Shown: positions 1 to 8,455 of the stretch, one piece after another
How positions within the stretch are numbered: the stretch's first letter is position 1
Layout of the letters: the number at the start of each line of letters is the position of its first letter
NCBI RefSeq assembly: GCF_002954245.1
Contig: NZ_PPTG01000035.1
Coordinates: 63,542 to 127,541 of the forward strand
Source of the DNA: Cryobacterium aureum
Lineage (GTDB): Bacteria; Actinomycetota; Actinomycetes; Actinomycetales; Microbacteriaceae
Length of the DNA: 64,000 nucleotides
Reading direction: 5' to 3'
The notes under the pieces: generated by a model
Database searches by the model: none
Seen by the model: only the letters and a program-made list of their open reading frames with translations
What the model was told of the DNA's origin: nothing
Program-made: the position numbers and the translations under genes

Positions 1-1575
1 CGGCGACTCAGGGTCGAGAAGTTCAAACGCGGCCAGAGCAAACGGTGACAGCGGCTGGTTGAGCGCAAAGTTCGCCTGCAGATCAACGGTCAAGCGGATG
101 TTTCCGCTCGCGCTCTGCTCCACAATGCCGGCTTCGCGCAGGGTCTTGTAGATGCCCAGGGCGCGCCGGGCCAACACCAGCTGGCGGCGCCACGGTTCGT
201 GGTTGTCGAACACGAGGGAGTGCACGTGGGCGAAGGCATCGCCACCGCGTCCGATCACGTTGATGAGCATCGCCGCGGTCATCTGCATGCTCGAGGACAG
301 GGTCTCTGGCTCTGCATCGACCAGGCGGCGAAAGCTCGGTTCGCCCCAGGACACGAAGCCATCCGGTGCCTTCTTGCGCACGATCTTGCGCTTCTTTTTC
401 GGATCGTCGCCGGCCTTCTCGATGGCCTTGAGGTTGTCGGTCTCGTGCTCCGGTGCCTGGATGACCACCGTGCCGGCCGTGTCGTAGCCGGCCCGGCCGG
501 CCCGCCCGGCGATCTGGTGGAACTCCCGCACATTCACCTGACGCATTTTCACCCCGTCATATTTCGTGAGCGCGGTGAACAGCACGGTACGAATGGGCAC
601 GTTGATGCCGACGCCAAGGGTGTCGGTGCCGCAGATCACCCGCAGGTAGCCGCGCTGCGCGAGCTGCTCGACCAGCCGCCGGTATTTCGGCAGCATGCCG
701 GCGTGGTGCACCCCGATTCCCATGCGAATGAGCCGCGACAGGGTCTTGCCGAAACTCGTGGTGAACCGAAACTCGCCGATCAGCTCGGCGATGACGTCCC
801 GCTGTTCGCGGGTGGCTACCTTAGCGCTCGCGAGCGCCTGAGCGCGTTCAAGGGCGGCCGCCTGGGAAAAGTGCACAATATAGACCGGCGCTTTATCAGT
901 GTGCAGCAGCTCTTCGACCGTTTCGTGCACCGGCGTCTGTTCGTAGTAGTAGCTGAGCGGTACCGGGCGTTCCACCCCGGTGACGACAGCGGTGGGCCGA
1001 CCGGTGCGCCGGGTCAGGTCATCGCTGATGAATTTCACGTCGCCGAGCGTGGCCGACATAAGAATGAACTGCGCCCTTGGCAACAACAGCAAGGGCACCT
1101 GCCAGGCCCAGCCGCGCTCCGGATCGCCGTAGAAGTGGAACTCATCCATCACGACGAGGTCCACCTCGGTGTCTTCGCCGTTTCGCAGCGCGAGGTTGGC
1201 GAGAATCTCGGCGGTGCAGCAAATAATTGGGGCATCCGCGTTGACGCTCGAGTCGCCGGTCATCATGCCGACGTTCTCAGCACCGAAGGTCTCGACCAGG
1301 GAAAAGAACTTCTCGCTCACGAGCGCCTTGATCGGCGCGGTGTAGAAGCTGCGCTTGCCGGCCGAGAGCGCCGCGAAGTGCGCGCCGACGGCCACGAGCG
1401 ATTTGCCGGTTCCGGTCGGGGTGCTGAGGATGAGGTTGGCGCCGGAGACGATCTCGATGACCGCTTCCTCCTGCGCCGGGTACAAGGTGAGGCCCTGTTC
1501 GGTCGCCCAGGTTTCGAACGCCTCGAAGAGAACGTCGGGGTCGGTTTCATTTTCAAGGCGCGCAAGCAGAGACAT
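1..1575 (-). CDS. DUF3516-type DEAD/DEAH-box helicase (5' part; continues off the left edge)
   Basis: This is the N-terminal part of a superfamily 2 helicase, probably acting on RNA, read on the minus strand from ATG at 1575 and open to base 1. Seen motifs: Walker A TPTGTGKS (residues 52-59), Walker B DEFH (144-147), SATL (174-177), HHAGMLPKYR, a GVGINVP segment and the QIAGRAGR motif VI. The following segment PSFRRLVDAEPETLSSSMQM and the stretch after it match the DUF3516 region that follows the helicase core in actinobacterial proteins of about 830-850 residues, so roughly a third is missing beyond the window. It differs from HelY, which has a DSHCT domain. It is separated from tatC by the sulfite-oxidase-like and ferritin-like genes. 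Confidence 0.85.
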   Translation of the reverse strand, partial: MSLLARLENETDPDVLFEAFETWATEQGLTLYPAQEEAVIEIVSGANLILSTPTGTGKSLVAVGAHFAALSAGKRSFYTAPIKALVSEKFFSLVETFGAENVGMMTGDSSVNADAPIICCTAEILANLALRNGEDTEVDLVVMDEFHFYGDPERGWAWQVPLLLLPRAQFILMSATLGDVKFISDDLTRRTGRPTAVVTGVERPVPLSYYYEQTPVHETVEELLHTDKAPVYIVHFSQAAALERAQALASAKVATREQRDVIAELIGEFRFTTSFGKTLSRLIRMGIGVHHAGMLPKYRRLVEQLAQRGYLRVICGTDTLGVGINVPIRTVLFTALTKYDGVKMRQVNVREFHQIAGRAGRAGYDTAGTVVIQAPEHETDNLKAIEKAGDDPKKKRKIVRKKAPDGFVSWGEPSFRRLVDAEPETLSSSMQMTAAMLINVIGRGGDAFAHVHSLVFDNHEPWRRQLVLARRALGIYKTLREAGIVEQSASGNIRLTVDLQANFALNQPLSPFALAAFELLDPESP

Positions 1576-1687
1576 AGTCCCTTAACAGTGCACTACCGCG
1601 CGACCGAGATGTGACGGATGTCTGACGAAACCAAGCCGCTGCCCCTGGCGGGGTGGTAATCACAGCCGCTAGTTCTAGGCTGACGGC

Positions 1688-3325
1688 ATGGTCTACGTCA
1701 CCCCCGACACCGCTGCGGTTGCCGCGCCACGTCCGGCCCGGGCGCTGGGGCGCCCAGCCGCCGCCGGACTCGCCTCAGCCCTGGCCGGCCTCGGTCTGGC
1801 CGAGCTGACCGCTGCCTGGATCGCGCCCGGCGCCAGCCCGGTATTCACGGTCGGGGCCCTCGTCATCGACATCGTTCCGACCCGTGTCAAAGAACTCGTG
1901 ATCGGTCTGTTCGGCACGGCCGACAAGATCGTGCTCATCGTCACCATCGTGCTCGTTTTGGCCGTGCTCGCCGCGCTGGCCGGCATCCTCGAGTCGAGGC
2001 GCCCACCGTTCGGCCGACTCGTGGTCGTACTCATCGGCGCGATCGCCCTGTTCGCGGCGCTCTCCCGCTCGAGCGTCTCGACCCTCGACGCCGTACCGGC
2101 GGTTGTCGCCATGGGAGTCGCGGCCATCGCGCTGACCTTCCTGACCACCCGACTGCCGATCGTTCGAGCCACCGGGCACACCGCCGCCACGCCCGACGGG
2201 GCGCTCCAACCGGACGCACCGTCGGGCGTGGCGGACCGCGCCGAAACCCCCAGCCCCGACCGCCGCCGCTTTCTCGTCTACACCGGCGTCACCGCGGGCA
2301 TCGGGCTGCTCGCCCTGATCGGCGGCCAGCTCAGCGCCGCAGCAACCCGGGCAGCGGATGCCGCACGCGCGTTGTTCACGCTGCCAGCGGCATCCGTTGC
2401 CCAGGCCGCAATACCGGCCGCAGCGAGCCTCGACGTGGCGGGCATCACCCCGCTGATCACGCCGAACGTCGACTTCTATCGCATCGACACCGCCCTGAGC
2501 GTGCCGAGAATCGACCCCACCACCTGGCGGCTGAAAATCACCGGCATGGTCGAGAATGAAATCGAGATTGATTTCGCCGAGCTGCTAGCCCTACCGCTCG
2601 AAGAAAGCACGACCACCCTGGCCTGTGTGTCGAACTACGTCGGCGGCGACCTGATCGGCAATGCCACCTGGCTCGGTTACCCCATTCGCGAGCTGCTCGC
2701 CCGGGCGAAGCCAACGAGCGGCGCCGACATGGTGCTCTCGACCAGCCAGGACGGCTTCACCGCCGGCACCCCGATCGAGGCGCTGACCGACGAGCGCAAT
2801 GCCATTCTCGCCGTTGGCATGAACGGCGAACCGCTGCCGCTCGAGCACGGTTACCCGGTGCGCATGGTCGTACCCGGCCTGTACGGCTACGTCTCGGCCA
2901 CGAAGTGGGTCGTCGAGCTCAAGCTCACCCGGTTCGACCAGGAACAGGGGTATTGGACTCCGCGCGGTTGGTCCGAATTTGGCCCGGTCAAGCTGTCCTC
3001 CCGGGTCGACGTGCCGCGCGACGGCTCGACGATGCCGTCCGGATCCGTCGTCATCGCCGGCGTCACATGGTCGCAGCACGTGGGGGTGAGCAATGTCGCC
3101 GTGCAGATCGACGACGGCCCGTGGCAGGACGCCACCCTCGCCGAAGCGATCTCGGTCGACACCTGGCGGCAGTGGGCCTACACCTGGACCGATGCGACCA
3201 GCGGAAGCCACTCCGTCAGGGTGCGGGCAACGGATGCCGAGGGCCTCGTGCAAACGTCGGCCACCGCCGACGTGGCGCCCAACGGGGCCACCGGACTGCA
3301 CGAGACCTCGGTGTCCATCTCGTAG
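1688..3325 (+). CDS. Membrane-anchored sulfite-oxidase-family molybdopterin oxidoreductase
   Basis: The 545-residue protein has an N-terminal membrane part with about five hydrophobic segments in the first 230 residues. A sulfite-oxidase-type molybdopterin domain follows (about 250-430), and then an Ig-like Mo-cofactor dimerisation domain (about 440-540). The expected molybdenum-ligand cysteine is Cys313 in TTLACVSNYVGG; the downstream GYPIREL and HGYPVRMVVPGLYGYVSATKW-type segments are typical of the family. It probably reduces or oxidises an oxo substrate at the outer face of the membrane; the substrate cannot be told. No haem domain is seen. The gene converges on the ferritin-like gene, with a nested palindrome between them. 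Confidence 0.85.
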   Translation: MVYVTPDTAAVAAPRPARALGRPAAAGLASALAGLGLAELTAAWIAPGASPVFTVGALVIDIVPTRVKELVIGLFGTADKIVLIVTIVLVLAVLAALAGILESRRPPFGRLVVVLIGAIALFAALSRSSVSTLDAVPAVVAMGVAAIALTFLTTRLPIVRATGHTAATPDGALQPDAPSGVADRAETPSPDRRRFLVYTGVTAGIGLLALIGGQLSAAATRAADAARALFTLPAASVAQAAIPAAASLDVAGITPLITPNVDFYRIDTALSVPRIDPTTWRLKITGMVENEIEIDFAELLALPLEESTTTLACVSNYVGGDLIGNATWLGYPIRELLARAKPTSGADMVLSTSQDGFTAGTPIEALTDERNAILAVGMNGEPLPLEHGYPVRMVVPGLYGYVSATKWVVELKLTRFDQEQGYWTPRGWSEFGPVKLSSRVDVPRDGSTMPSGSVVIAGVTWSQHVGVSNVAVQIDDGPWQDATLAEAISVDTWRQWAYTWTDATSGSHSVRVRATDAEGLVQTSATADVAPNGATGLHETSVSIS

Positions 3326-3452
3326 CAATGCCCTGGGCGCAGGTTTACCTGGCGGGCGCCTGACTGAACGTGCGCCTAGCCATCAAACCTGCACCGCGAC
3401 ACCGCGCATCTACTAAGGGCGAAGCACCGCGATCGATTAAGGCGGCATACAT

Positions 3453-3520
3453 GGTGCGCGGGAGTTGCGCCAGTGCGCGGGAGTTTCGCCTCCCGCGCAG
3501 CAGCCCAACTCCCGCGCACC
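3453..3520. repeat. Nested palindrome (family B, copy 1) between convergent genes
   Basis: The outer arms GGTGCGCGGGAGTTG (3453-3467) and CAACTCCCGCGCACC (3506-3520) are exact reverse complements. Inside them the arms TGCGCGGGA (3474-3482) and TCCCGCGCA (3491-3499) form a second hairpin that repeats much of the outer arm. The element lies between the 3' ends of the sulfite-oxidase-like gene and the ferritin-like gene, so it may end transcription from both sides. It resembles the nested element at 44281-44339. Confidence 0.75.
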
Positions 3521-3535
3521 GTGAGCGTGTCAGTT

Positions 3536-4489
3536 CTAGCCGTTGGCCCCGCTGGTGTTGATGACACCGTTCACGCCTGCCGGGAAGAACCCGCCCGACT
3601 TCACCGGCGCCGCATTCAGGTAGGTGATGTTGAGCACCTGAGCTGCACTGCGGCTATAGACCAGGCCGTTAGCGTCGGTGGGCACCAGGTTCGCCTTCGA
3701 CGCGTTGCCGATGCCCTGGTCGAGGTCGGTCGGGCCGTCGACGGCGTCGCGCACATCGGAGATGGCCTGCGCGGTCGTGTAAACCGAAGGAAGAGCGATG
3801 CCGAGTGCGTAGAGCGTGCTGCGAATGACCCCGGCGTGGTAGGCCTCGACCGCGAGCAGGCCGGCGGCCGCTTCGAGGAATGTCTTGTTCGTGATCAGCG
3901 GCGCGGCGCCCTTGTACGCGGTGACTCCGACGTCTTCGAAGATGAAGGCCCCGAAGAGGAAGTTCGCCTCGTTGGCGTACACATCGAATTTCTGTCCGGG
4001 CTTGACCAGTCCGGCGGCCTGGGCGGCAGCGGTGAAGCTCGCGTCGAGGTTGATCTTCGGGCGAGACACCTTCGCGCTGCCCAGGGCAGACCGCAGGAAG
4101 GCCACGTGGGCCTTCTCGTCGGCGGCGATCTCATCGGCGTACTTCTTGATGATTGCGGTCTTGAAGTTCACCATGCGACCGCCGGTCACGCCGCCGCGAG
4201 TGCCGGTTCCCGTGGTCATGCTGTCGGGCAGACCGCGGCCGGTCGTGGCCCGAAGGTAGAACTCGGCCTCGAGGTATTCGAGGTTGAGGGCGAAGTTCAA
4301 AATGGCCGCGTCGCTCGGTGCCTCCGCCGGGCCGGTGGAGTCGACGGCCATCGCCGGGCCGCCGGTAGCGAGCATCGCTGCTCCTACACCGAAGCCAGCC
4401 ACACCCGCCGCGCGAAGAAAGTTTCGGCGATCTGAAGAATTCTCCGCACTGCGATTGATGGCATTGGTAATAAATCCCTGATCAAACAT
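3536..4489 (-). CDS. Tat-exported ferritin-like domain protein
   Basis: The 317-residue protein starts at ATG 4489, chosen because GGAGAA lies a few bases upstream; longer in-frame starts lack a ribosome site. A twin-arginine signal is visible: SDRRNFLRAAG is followed by a hydrophobic stretch and an AMA cleavage site near residue 45. The mature part (about residues 60-230) is a ferritin-like four-helix domain with repeated Glu/His-containing helices such as LEYLEAEFYLRA, DEKAHVAFLR and EAYHAGVIRS. The role may be metal binding or oxidation outside the membrane; this is inference. The tat genes lie just upstream, so a Tat substrate sits beside its export machinery. Confidence 0.8.
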   Translation of the reverse strand: MFDQGFITNAINRSAENSSDRRNFLRAAGVAGFGVGAAMLATGGPAMAVDSTGPAEAPSDAAILNFALNLEYLEAEFYLRATTGRGLPDSMTTGTGTRGGVTGGRMVNFKTAIIKKYADEIAADEKAHVAFLRSALGSAKVSRPKINLDASFTAAAQAAGLVKPGQKFDVYANEANFLFGAFIFEDVGVTAYKGAAPLITNKTFLEAAAGLLAVEAYHAGVIRSTLYALGIALPSVYTTAQAISDVRDAVDGPTDLDQGIGNASKANLVPTDANGLVYSRSAAQVLNITYLNAAPVKSGGFFPAGVNGVINTSGANG

Positions 4490-4600
4490 CCTGGTTCTCC
4501 TGACGGTAAGTGAACGTGCCGGGTGTGGCTCAGTAACATCGGTAACGTACCCTCGCAAATCAATTTCGTGCAGGGGTGGACAAAGGTTGTAAGCAAACGA

Positions 4601-4615
4601 TAAGAATAATTCTCA
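4601..4615. promoter_or_regulatory. Fur/Zur-like AT-rich palindrome upstream of the ferritin-like gene
   Basis: TAAGAATAATTCTCA contains the exact palindrome AGAATAATTCT and resembles the 7-1-7 layout of Fur-superfamily operators. It lies about 112 bp upstream of the ferritin-like start codon in an unusually AT-rich spot. Metal-dependent control would fit a ferritin-like protein, but the match is imperfect and no regulator gene is adjacent. Confidence 0.35.
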
Positions 4616-4706
4616 CTTTCGTGCAGAAGTCCGTGTCTGCGCTATTTTGAGCGCGCCGAAGTTGCGTGCAGTTTCGGTGAAATCTTCGAGCCGGAGCGGT
4701 TGCAGA

Positions 4707-5504
4707 TTAGAGCAACAGGCCGTCCGCGCCGACTCGCGGCACCCGGCGGGCAACGCGGCGGTCGTGAAGCAATGCAATTCCGTACGCGGCGAAATAGAGC
4801 ACCACCATCGGCACGGCGAGTAGGAACATGGACACGACGTCGGCCGCCGGAGTCGCAATGGCCGTGAACAGGATGATCACCAGAATGGCCAGGCGCCAGG
4901 ATTTGATAATGGAGCTGGCACTGATCACCCCGGCAAAGTTCAACAACACAATAAATACCGGCAGTACAAACGCGATCCCGATGGCGATCATCAGTTTCAG
5001 CACGAAGTCGAAGTAGTTTCCCGCATTAATCAGCGCAGCATCCTGCTGGGGCGCAAAACTCGTCATGAGTTCAACCACGTGCGGCAACACATACCAGCCG
5101 GACGCGCACCCGATCAGAAACAGCGGTACGGCCGAAAAAAAGAACCCGAAGGTGTATTGCTTCTCTTTGCGCGTCAGACCGGGCATCAGAAAAGCAAAGA
5201 CCTGATACAGCCACATCGGGCTCGAAACGATCAGTCCGACGTAGAAGGAGATGCGTAGTTTCAGGTCAAAGGCGCTCGTGATATCTGGGTAATTGATCTG
5301 TGCGTTACGGTTCTGGGCACGCACGATCGCGTAGATCGGCTCGCGCAGACCATCCCAGACAAAGCCGGAAAGCAACCAGCCGGCAATGGCACCGACGAGG
5401 ATGCCCGCAGCGGCGAGAAAGAGTCGCTTGCGCAGCTCAAGCAGGTGTTGCCCAAGCGACATCTTTTTCTTGGCGGGCGCGGTACGCACGCCCTCCACCA
5501 CCAC
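4707..5504 (-). CDS. tatC: Sec-independent protein translocase TatC
   Basis: The 265-residue protein has six predicted membrane segments and the family signature near its start (MSLGQHLLELRKRLF, residues 15-29). TatC binds the twin-arginine signal of folded precursors and forms the export complex with TatA/TatB. It follows tatA with only 6 nt between stop and start, so the two form an operon. The conserved SAFDLKLRISFYVGL and MPGLTRKEK segments support the call. Many actinobacteria carry helY downstream and pafBC upstream; neither is seen here. Confidence 0.95.
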   Translation of the reverse strand: MVVEGVRTAPAKKKMSLGQHLLELRKRLFLAAAGILVGAIAGWLLSGFVWDGLREPIYAIVRAQNRNAQINYPDITSAFDLKLRISFYVGLIVSSPMWLYQVFAFLMPGLTRKEKQYTFGFFFSAVPLFLIGCASGWYVLPHVVELMTSFAPQQDAALINAGNYFDFVLKLMIAIGIAFVLPVFIVLLNFAGVISASSIIKSWRLAILVIILFTAIATPAADVVSMFLLAVPMVVLYFAAYGIALLHDRRVARRVPRVGADGLLL

Positions 5505-5510
5505 GATTGC

Positions 5511-5777
5511 CTAGGCTTTCGGGTTCGGCGTGCCGCTCGGATCGGCGCGAGGAATGTCGGCGCGAGCACCGTCGGCACGAGCACCGTCGGCACGAGCGCT
5601 GTCTGCCGAACCAACCGGCGTGCCGTCGTCGGTGCGTTCCGGGGTGATCTCGCTCTTGAAAATCTTCATCGACTGACCGAGACTGCGGGCGAGCCCCGGC
5701 AGTTTCGGTGCGCCGAACAACAGCAGGATCACGACGAGAATAATTAGGAAATGCCATCCGGTCAGGTTGCTCAGCAT
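5511..5777 (-). CDS. tatA: Twin-arginine translocase subunit TatA
   Basis: The protein has 88 residues: a single N-terminal membrane helix (LIILVVILLLFGAPKLPGLA), the FGAPKLP hinge, an amphipathic helix (SLGQSMKIFKSEI) and a soluble tail, which is the standard TatA layout. It oligomerises to form the Tat pore. The start at 5777 has GAGGGAGA upstream. The tail contains three ARADG-like repeats encoded by 15-bp DNA repeats. It is the first gene of a tatA-tatC operon. Confidence 0.93.
   Translation of the reverse strand: MLSNLTGWHFLIILVVILLLFGAPKLPGLARSLGQSMKIFKSEITPERTDDGTPVGSADSARADGARADGARADIPRADPSGTPNPKA
5556..5600. repeat. 15-bp coding tandem repeat in tatA
   Basis: Three consecutive 15-bp units begin GTCGGCGCGAGCACC, GTCGGCACGAGCACC and GTCGGCACGAGCGCT. 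They encode the disordered ARADGARADGARAD-type TatA tail. The unit length keeps the reading frame, so copy-number change would alter only tail length. Confidence 0.85.
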
Positions 5778-5906
5778 GCGAATTCTCCCTCTAGTGAGTC
5801 GGTCGTGCAGCAGTGTAACGGTCTCAGCGGAGATAAAACCGGGTAAATCTCATCATTTTTTTCGCCTGTAGGATAATCGCTCACCCGGGCGATAAAATTC
5901 ACGCTG

Positions 5907-6440
5907 TCAGGGCGTCGACCCGAACGTTGCGAACCGTTCGAGAACCTCGCCGATGCGCATTGCGCACCCCCCGCATCCAGTGCCAGCTCGGGTCGCTGCA
6001 CCGATACAGGCGACACTCGTGTTGCTGGCCTCGGCCGATTCGGCAATGGCACCGACGGTGACCCCGTTGCACCAGCAGACGGTCACATCGACGGCGAACG
6101 CGCTGCCGGCTTCGGGCTCGTAGTCCGGCCCGTCGTAGCACAGCAGCACGGAACGATCGGCCGGCAGTTCGCTGCCGCGTTCGAACAGCAGTGTCAGTTC
6201 GGCGGCGGTGCGCGGCATGCCGACAGAGACGCAGCCCTCCAGAATACCGCTGCGGGTGACCATTTTCACGTAGCGGCCGTGTTCGGGGTCGGCCCACTGC
6301 GAGACGCGCAGCGGAGCGGATGCACACCCCGCCGCATGGTCGTAGGCCGGGGACGTCCCAGGGATCGGCCCCGGTGTTCCCGACCGACACGACGTCGATC
6401 CCCTCGGCCGGGAGCATGACCACAGCCGAAGCAGATGCCG
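5907..6440 (-). pseudogene. nirB: nirB-like remnant: C-terminal part with [2Fe-2S] BFD domain
   Basis: The minus strand encodes the last part of a NirB-like FAD-dependent nitrite-reductase component but no N-terminus. One frame reads VVMLPAEGIDVVSVGN...DPWD...CGGVC. A frame change near 6330 is needed to reach ASAPLRVSQWADPEHGRYV and then the 120-residue frame ending at 5907. That last part has the BFD cysteine pattern VCWC and GTGCGGC. The FAD and NAD domains, siroheme domain and start are all absent. It abuts the narK remnant, so a deletion probably fused the two genes and later frameshifts inactivated it. Confidence 0.75.
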
Positions 6441-6950
6441 TCAGCTCCAGGGTTTCGCGGAGTTCTGGTGGGCGTCTTTCACGCCGCTGCGAGCCGAGAA
6501 AACGCTCGGAATCATGCGGTAGGTCGAACCGTTGCCGATTCCGGTGGCAACGAAGATCAGCAGGCAACTGCCGAGGAACGCCAAGAAGTTGCCGAGCGGC
6601 AGCACCGCGACTACCGCGAGGGTTCCGACGACCATGACACCGAAGGCTGCGACGGTGACGGATGCCAAGCGGTCGGCCAGGCGTCCGCCGGCCGGGCGGG
6701 CCAGCGACCCGACGAGTGCGCCGATGAAGGCGAGCGACAGGCAGGCCGACGCGACCTGGAAAGTGGAGTAGGCCGGGAACTGGTCGGCGATGAGCTTGGG
6801 GAACACGCTGGCGAAGCCGATGAAGGAGCCGAAGGTGCCGATGTAGAGCACGGCGAAGTCGATCCATCGACCCGGACGGTGCACCAGCACCGCCGCATCG
6901 GTACTGGGTACGGTGGCGCCTGGTGCTGATTCAACGGTACTGGATGTCAT
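6441..6950 (-). pseudogene. narK: narK-like nitrate/nitrite transporter remnant with internal deletion
   Basis: The 169-residue frame starts normally at ATG 6950 with GGGAG upstream, and its first 30 residues end in HRPGRWID as in NarK. It then jumps in frame to the second half of the transporter (VLYIGTFGSFIGFASVFPKL, then SLARPAGGRLADR and GNGSTYRMIPSVF). About 200 residues of a normal protein of some 450 are missing inside, and the C-terminal helices are lost where it runs into nirB sequence after HQNSAK. With about five helices left it cannot be a working MFS porter. Confidence 0.75.
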
Positions 6951-7222
6951 CGAAATCTCCCTCGGGAAATGAAAGTGGAGCGACTGCAGTCAGCCCGGGC
7001 GGCTTTCCTGCTTCGACGTTAGCCAGCGCGTGTTTCGGGCAACGGTGGCACCCGTTACCTTTCGATCACCAGATGATCACAGGCTGTTCGGGGGGTTGTT
7101 GGGGCGCTGTTACACGGCGGACACAGTCCACGCTGAGACCCGGTGATACGGGCAGCGGATGCCGAGGGTGGCAGAATTAGACAACCTGCGCCCGAGCGTG
7201 ACGCTGTTTGAAAGGCCCGCAC

Positions 7223-8017
7223 ATGACGATCACCGCTGCCGCCGACGGTTCTGCCCTCGGAAACCCCGGACCAGCCGGCTGGGCCTGGTACGTCGACGAC
7301 TACTCGTGGGCGGCTGGCGGTTGGAAGCACGCGACCAACAACCAGGGCGAGCTGAAGGCCGTGCTCGAGTTGTTTCGCGCGACCGCGCACATTGACGACG
7401 ATCTGCTCGTGCTGTGCGACAGCCAGTACGTGATCAACTCGGTCACGAAGTGGATGAAGGGCTGGAAGGCCAAGGGCTGGCGCAAGGGCGACGGCAAACC
7501 GGTGATGAACCTCGACCTGCTCAAGGAAATCGATGAGGCCATCATTGGTCGGCGGTACCGATTCGAGTGGGTCAAGGGTCACGTCGGGCATCCGCTCAAC
7601 GAGGCAGCCGATGAGCGTGCGCGCGGCGCGGCCGAGGCGTTTCAGCGCGGCCGGCCGGCTCCGGCCGGCCCGGGTTTTCGCGGGGCTGCTGCGGTAGCCG
7701 AACCGGTGGTGCGGGCGCGAGCCGCGGCATCCGTCGGGCAGAGCTCGCCGGGCTCGCCGGGGCTTCCCGCGGACCGGGTCACCGAGCGTGCCGCCGCTTA
7801 CTCGCACGACGAGTTGTTCTCGTTCGATGACCTCGGTGACGATATCGGCGAGGACCACCGCGAGTTCACCGACCCACACGGCCCCGACGCGATGCGAAGC
7901 ACCAGTGAACTGCACCGGGTGACGCTCTCGCTCAGCGCCGAGGAACACCGGCGCCTGGTGCAGCGCGCTGCGACCCGCGGAGTGACGATCGAGGAGTACC
8001 TGCGCGGTCAGATCTGA
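7223..8017 (+). CDS. Ribonuclease H-family protein with C-terminal extension
   Basis: The first 145 residues form an RNase HI fold with the four expected acidic residues: Asp in AAADGS, Glu in NQGELKA, Asp in LCDSQYV and Asp in AADERA. The enzyme would cut the RNA strand of RNA-DNA hybrids. The ATG at 7223 is preferred over TTG at 7208 because GAAAGG lies 8 nt upstream. After a Pro/Gly/Ala-rich linker the tail (about 225-264) has SLSAEEHRRLVQRAATRGVT, resembling a short ribbon-helix-helix or antitoxin-like helix pair; its role is unknown. The dksA-like gene follows 18 bp later. Confidence 0.88.
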   Translation: MTITAAADGSALGNPGPAGWAWYVDDYSWAAGGWKHATNNQGELKAVLELFRATAHIDDDLLVLCDSQYVINSVTKWMKGWKAKGWRKGDGKPVMNLDLLKEIDEAIIGRRYRFEWVKGHVGHPLNEAADERARGAAEAFQRGRPAPAGPGFRGAAAVAEPVVRARAAASVGQSSPGSPGLPADRVTERAAAYSHDELFSFDDLGDDIGEDHREFTDPHGPDAMRSTSELHRVTLSLSAEEHRRLVQRAATRGVTIEEYLRGQI

Positions 8018-8035
8018 GCCGTGGGACCATGGAAC

Positions 8036-8422
8036 ATGACCGTTTCTCCCTTTGACCCCGCGCAACTGCACGCCTTCGAGACCGCTCTCGCTGAACGCCG
8101 CCGCGAACTGACCGTCGAGTCCCAGCGCCTCGCCGACACCAATGCCCGCGTGCAAAGCTCTCGTACCGATGGCTCGGCCGACGGTGCCCACGACGCTGAG
8201 GCCTCCTCGCTGCGCACCGAATGGTCACGCCTGTCGGGGTTCCAGGGCGAGGCCGTCGAAGAGCTCGCGGCCATCGATCGGGCTCTGCAGCGCATCGTCG
8301 ACGGCAGCTACGGCCTGTGCGTGCGCGGCGGTGAGCGCATCCCCGAGGGCCGGCTGGAGATCAAACCGGCCGCCGACCTCTGCATCATGTGCGCCGAGAA
8401 GGCCGCTTCGCGCCGCCGCTAG
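8036..8422 (+). CDS. TraR/DksA-like protein with degenerate zinc finger
   Basis: The 128-residue protein has the DksA layout: an acidic coiled-coil part (about 15-90, with RTDGSADGAHDAEASSLRTE) followed by a C-terminal finger. In the family the finger is CxxC-x17-CxxC. Here the second half is intact (LCIMC), but the first pair reads CVRGGERI, with Gly in place of the second Cys. Zinc binding is therefore incomplete or different. DksA relatives bind RNA polymerase through its secondary channel. The ATG at 8036 is chosen over the in-frame GTG at 8021. Confidence 0.85.
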   Translation: MTVSPFDPAQLHAFETALAERRRELTVESQRLADTNARVQSSRTDGSADGAHDAEASSLRTEWSRLSGFQGEAVEELAAIDRALQRIVDGSYGLCVRGGERIPEGRLEIKPAADLCIMCAEKAASRRR

Positions 8423-8455
8423 TGCCAGCGCGGGCACGCGCAGTCTGCTTCATTG

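Noticed and set aside
199..1614. 471-residue plus-strand ORF opposite the helicase
   Set aside because: It is antisense to the helicase frame, which carries all SF2 motifs; the plus-strand translation has no family pattern.
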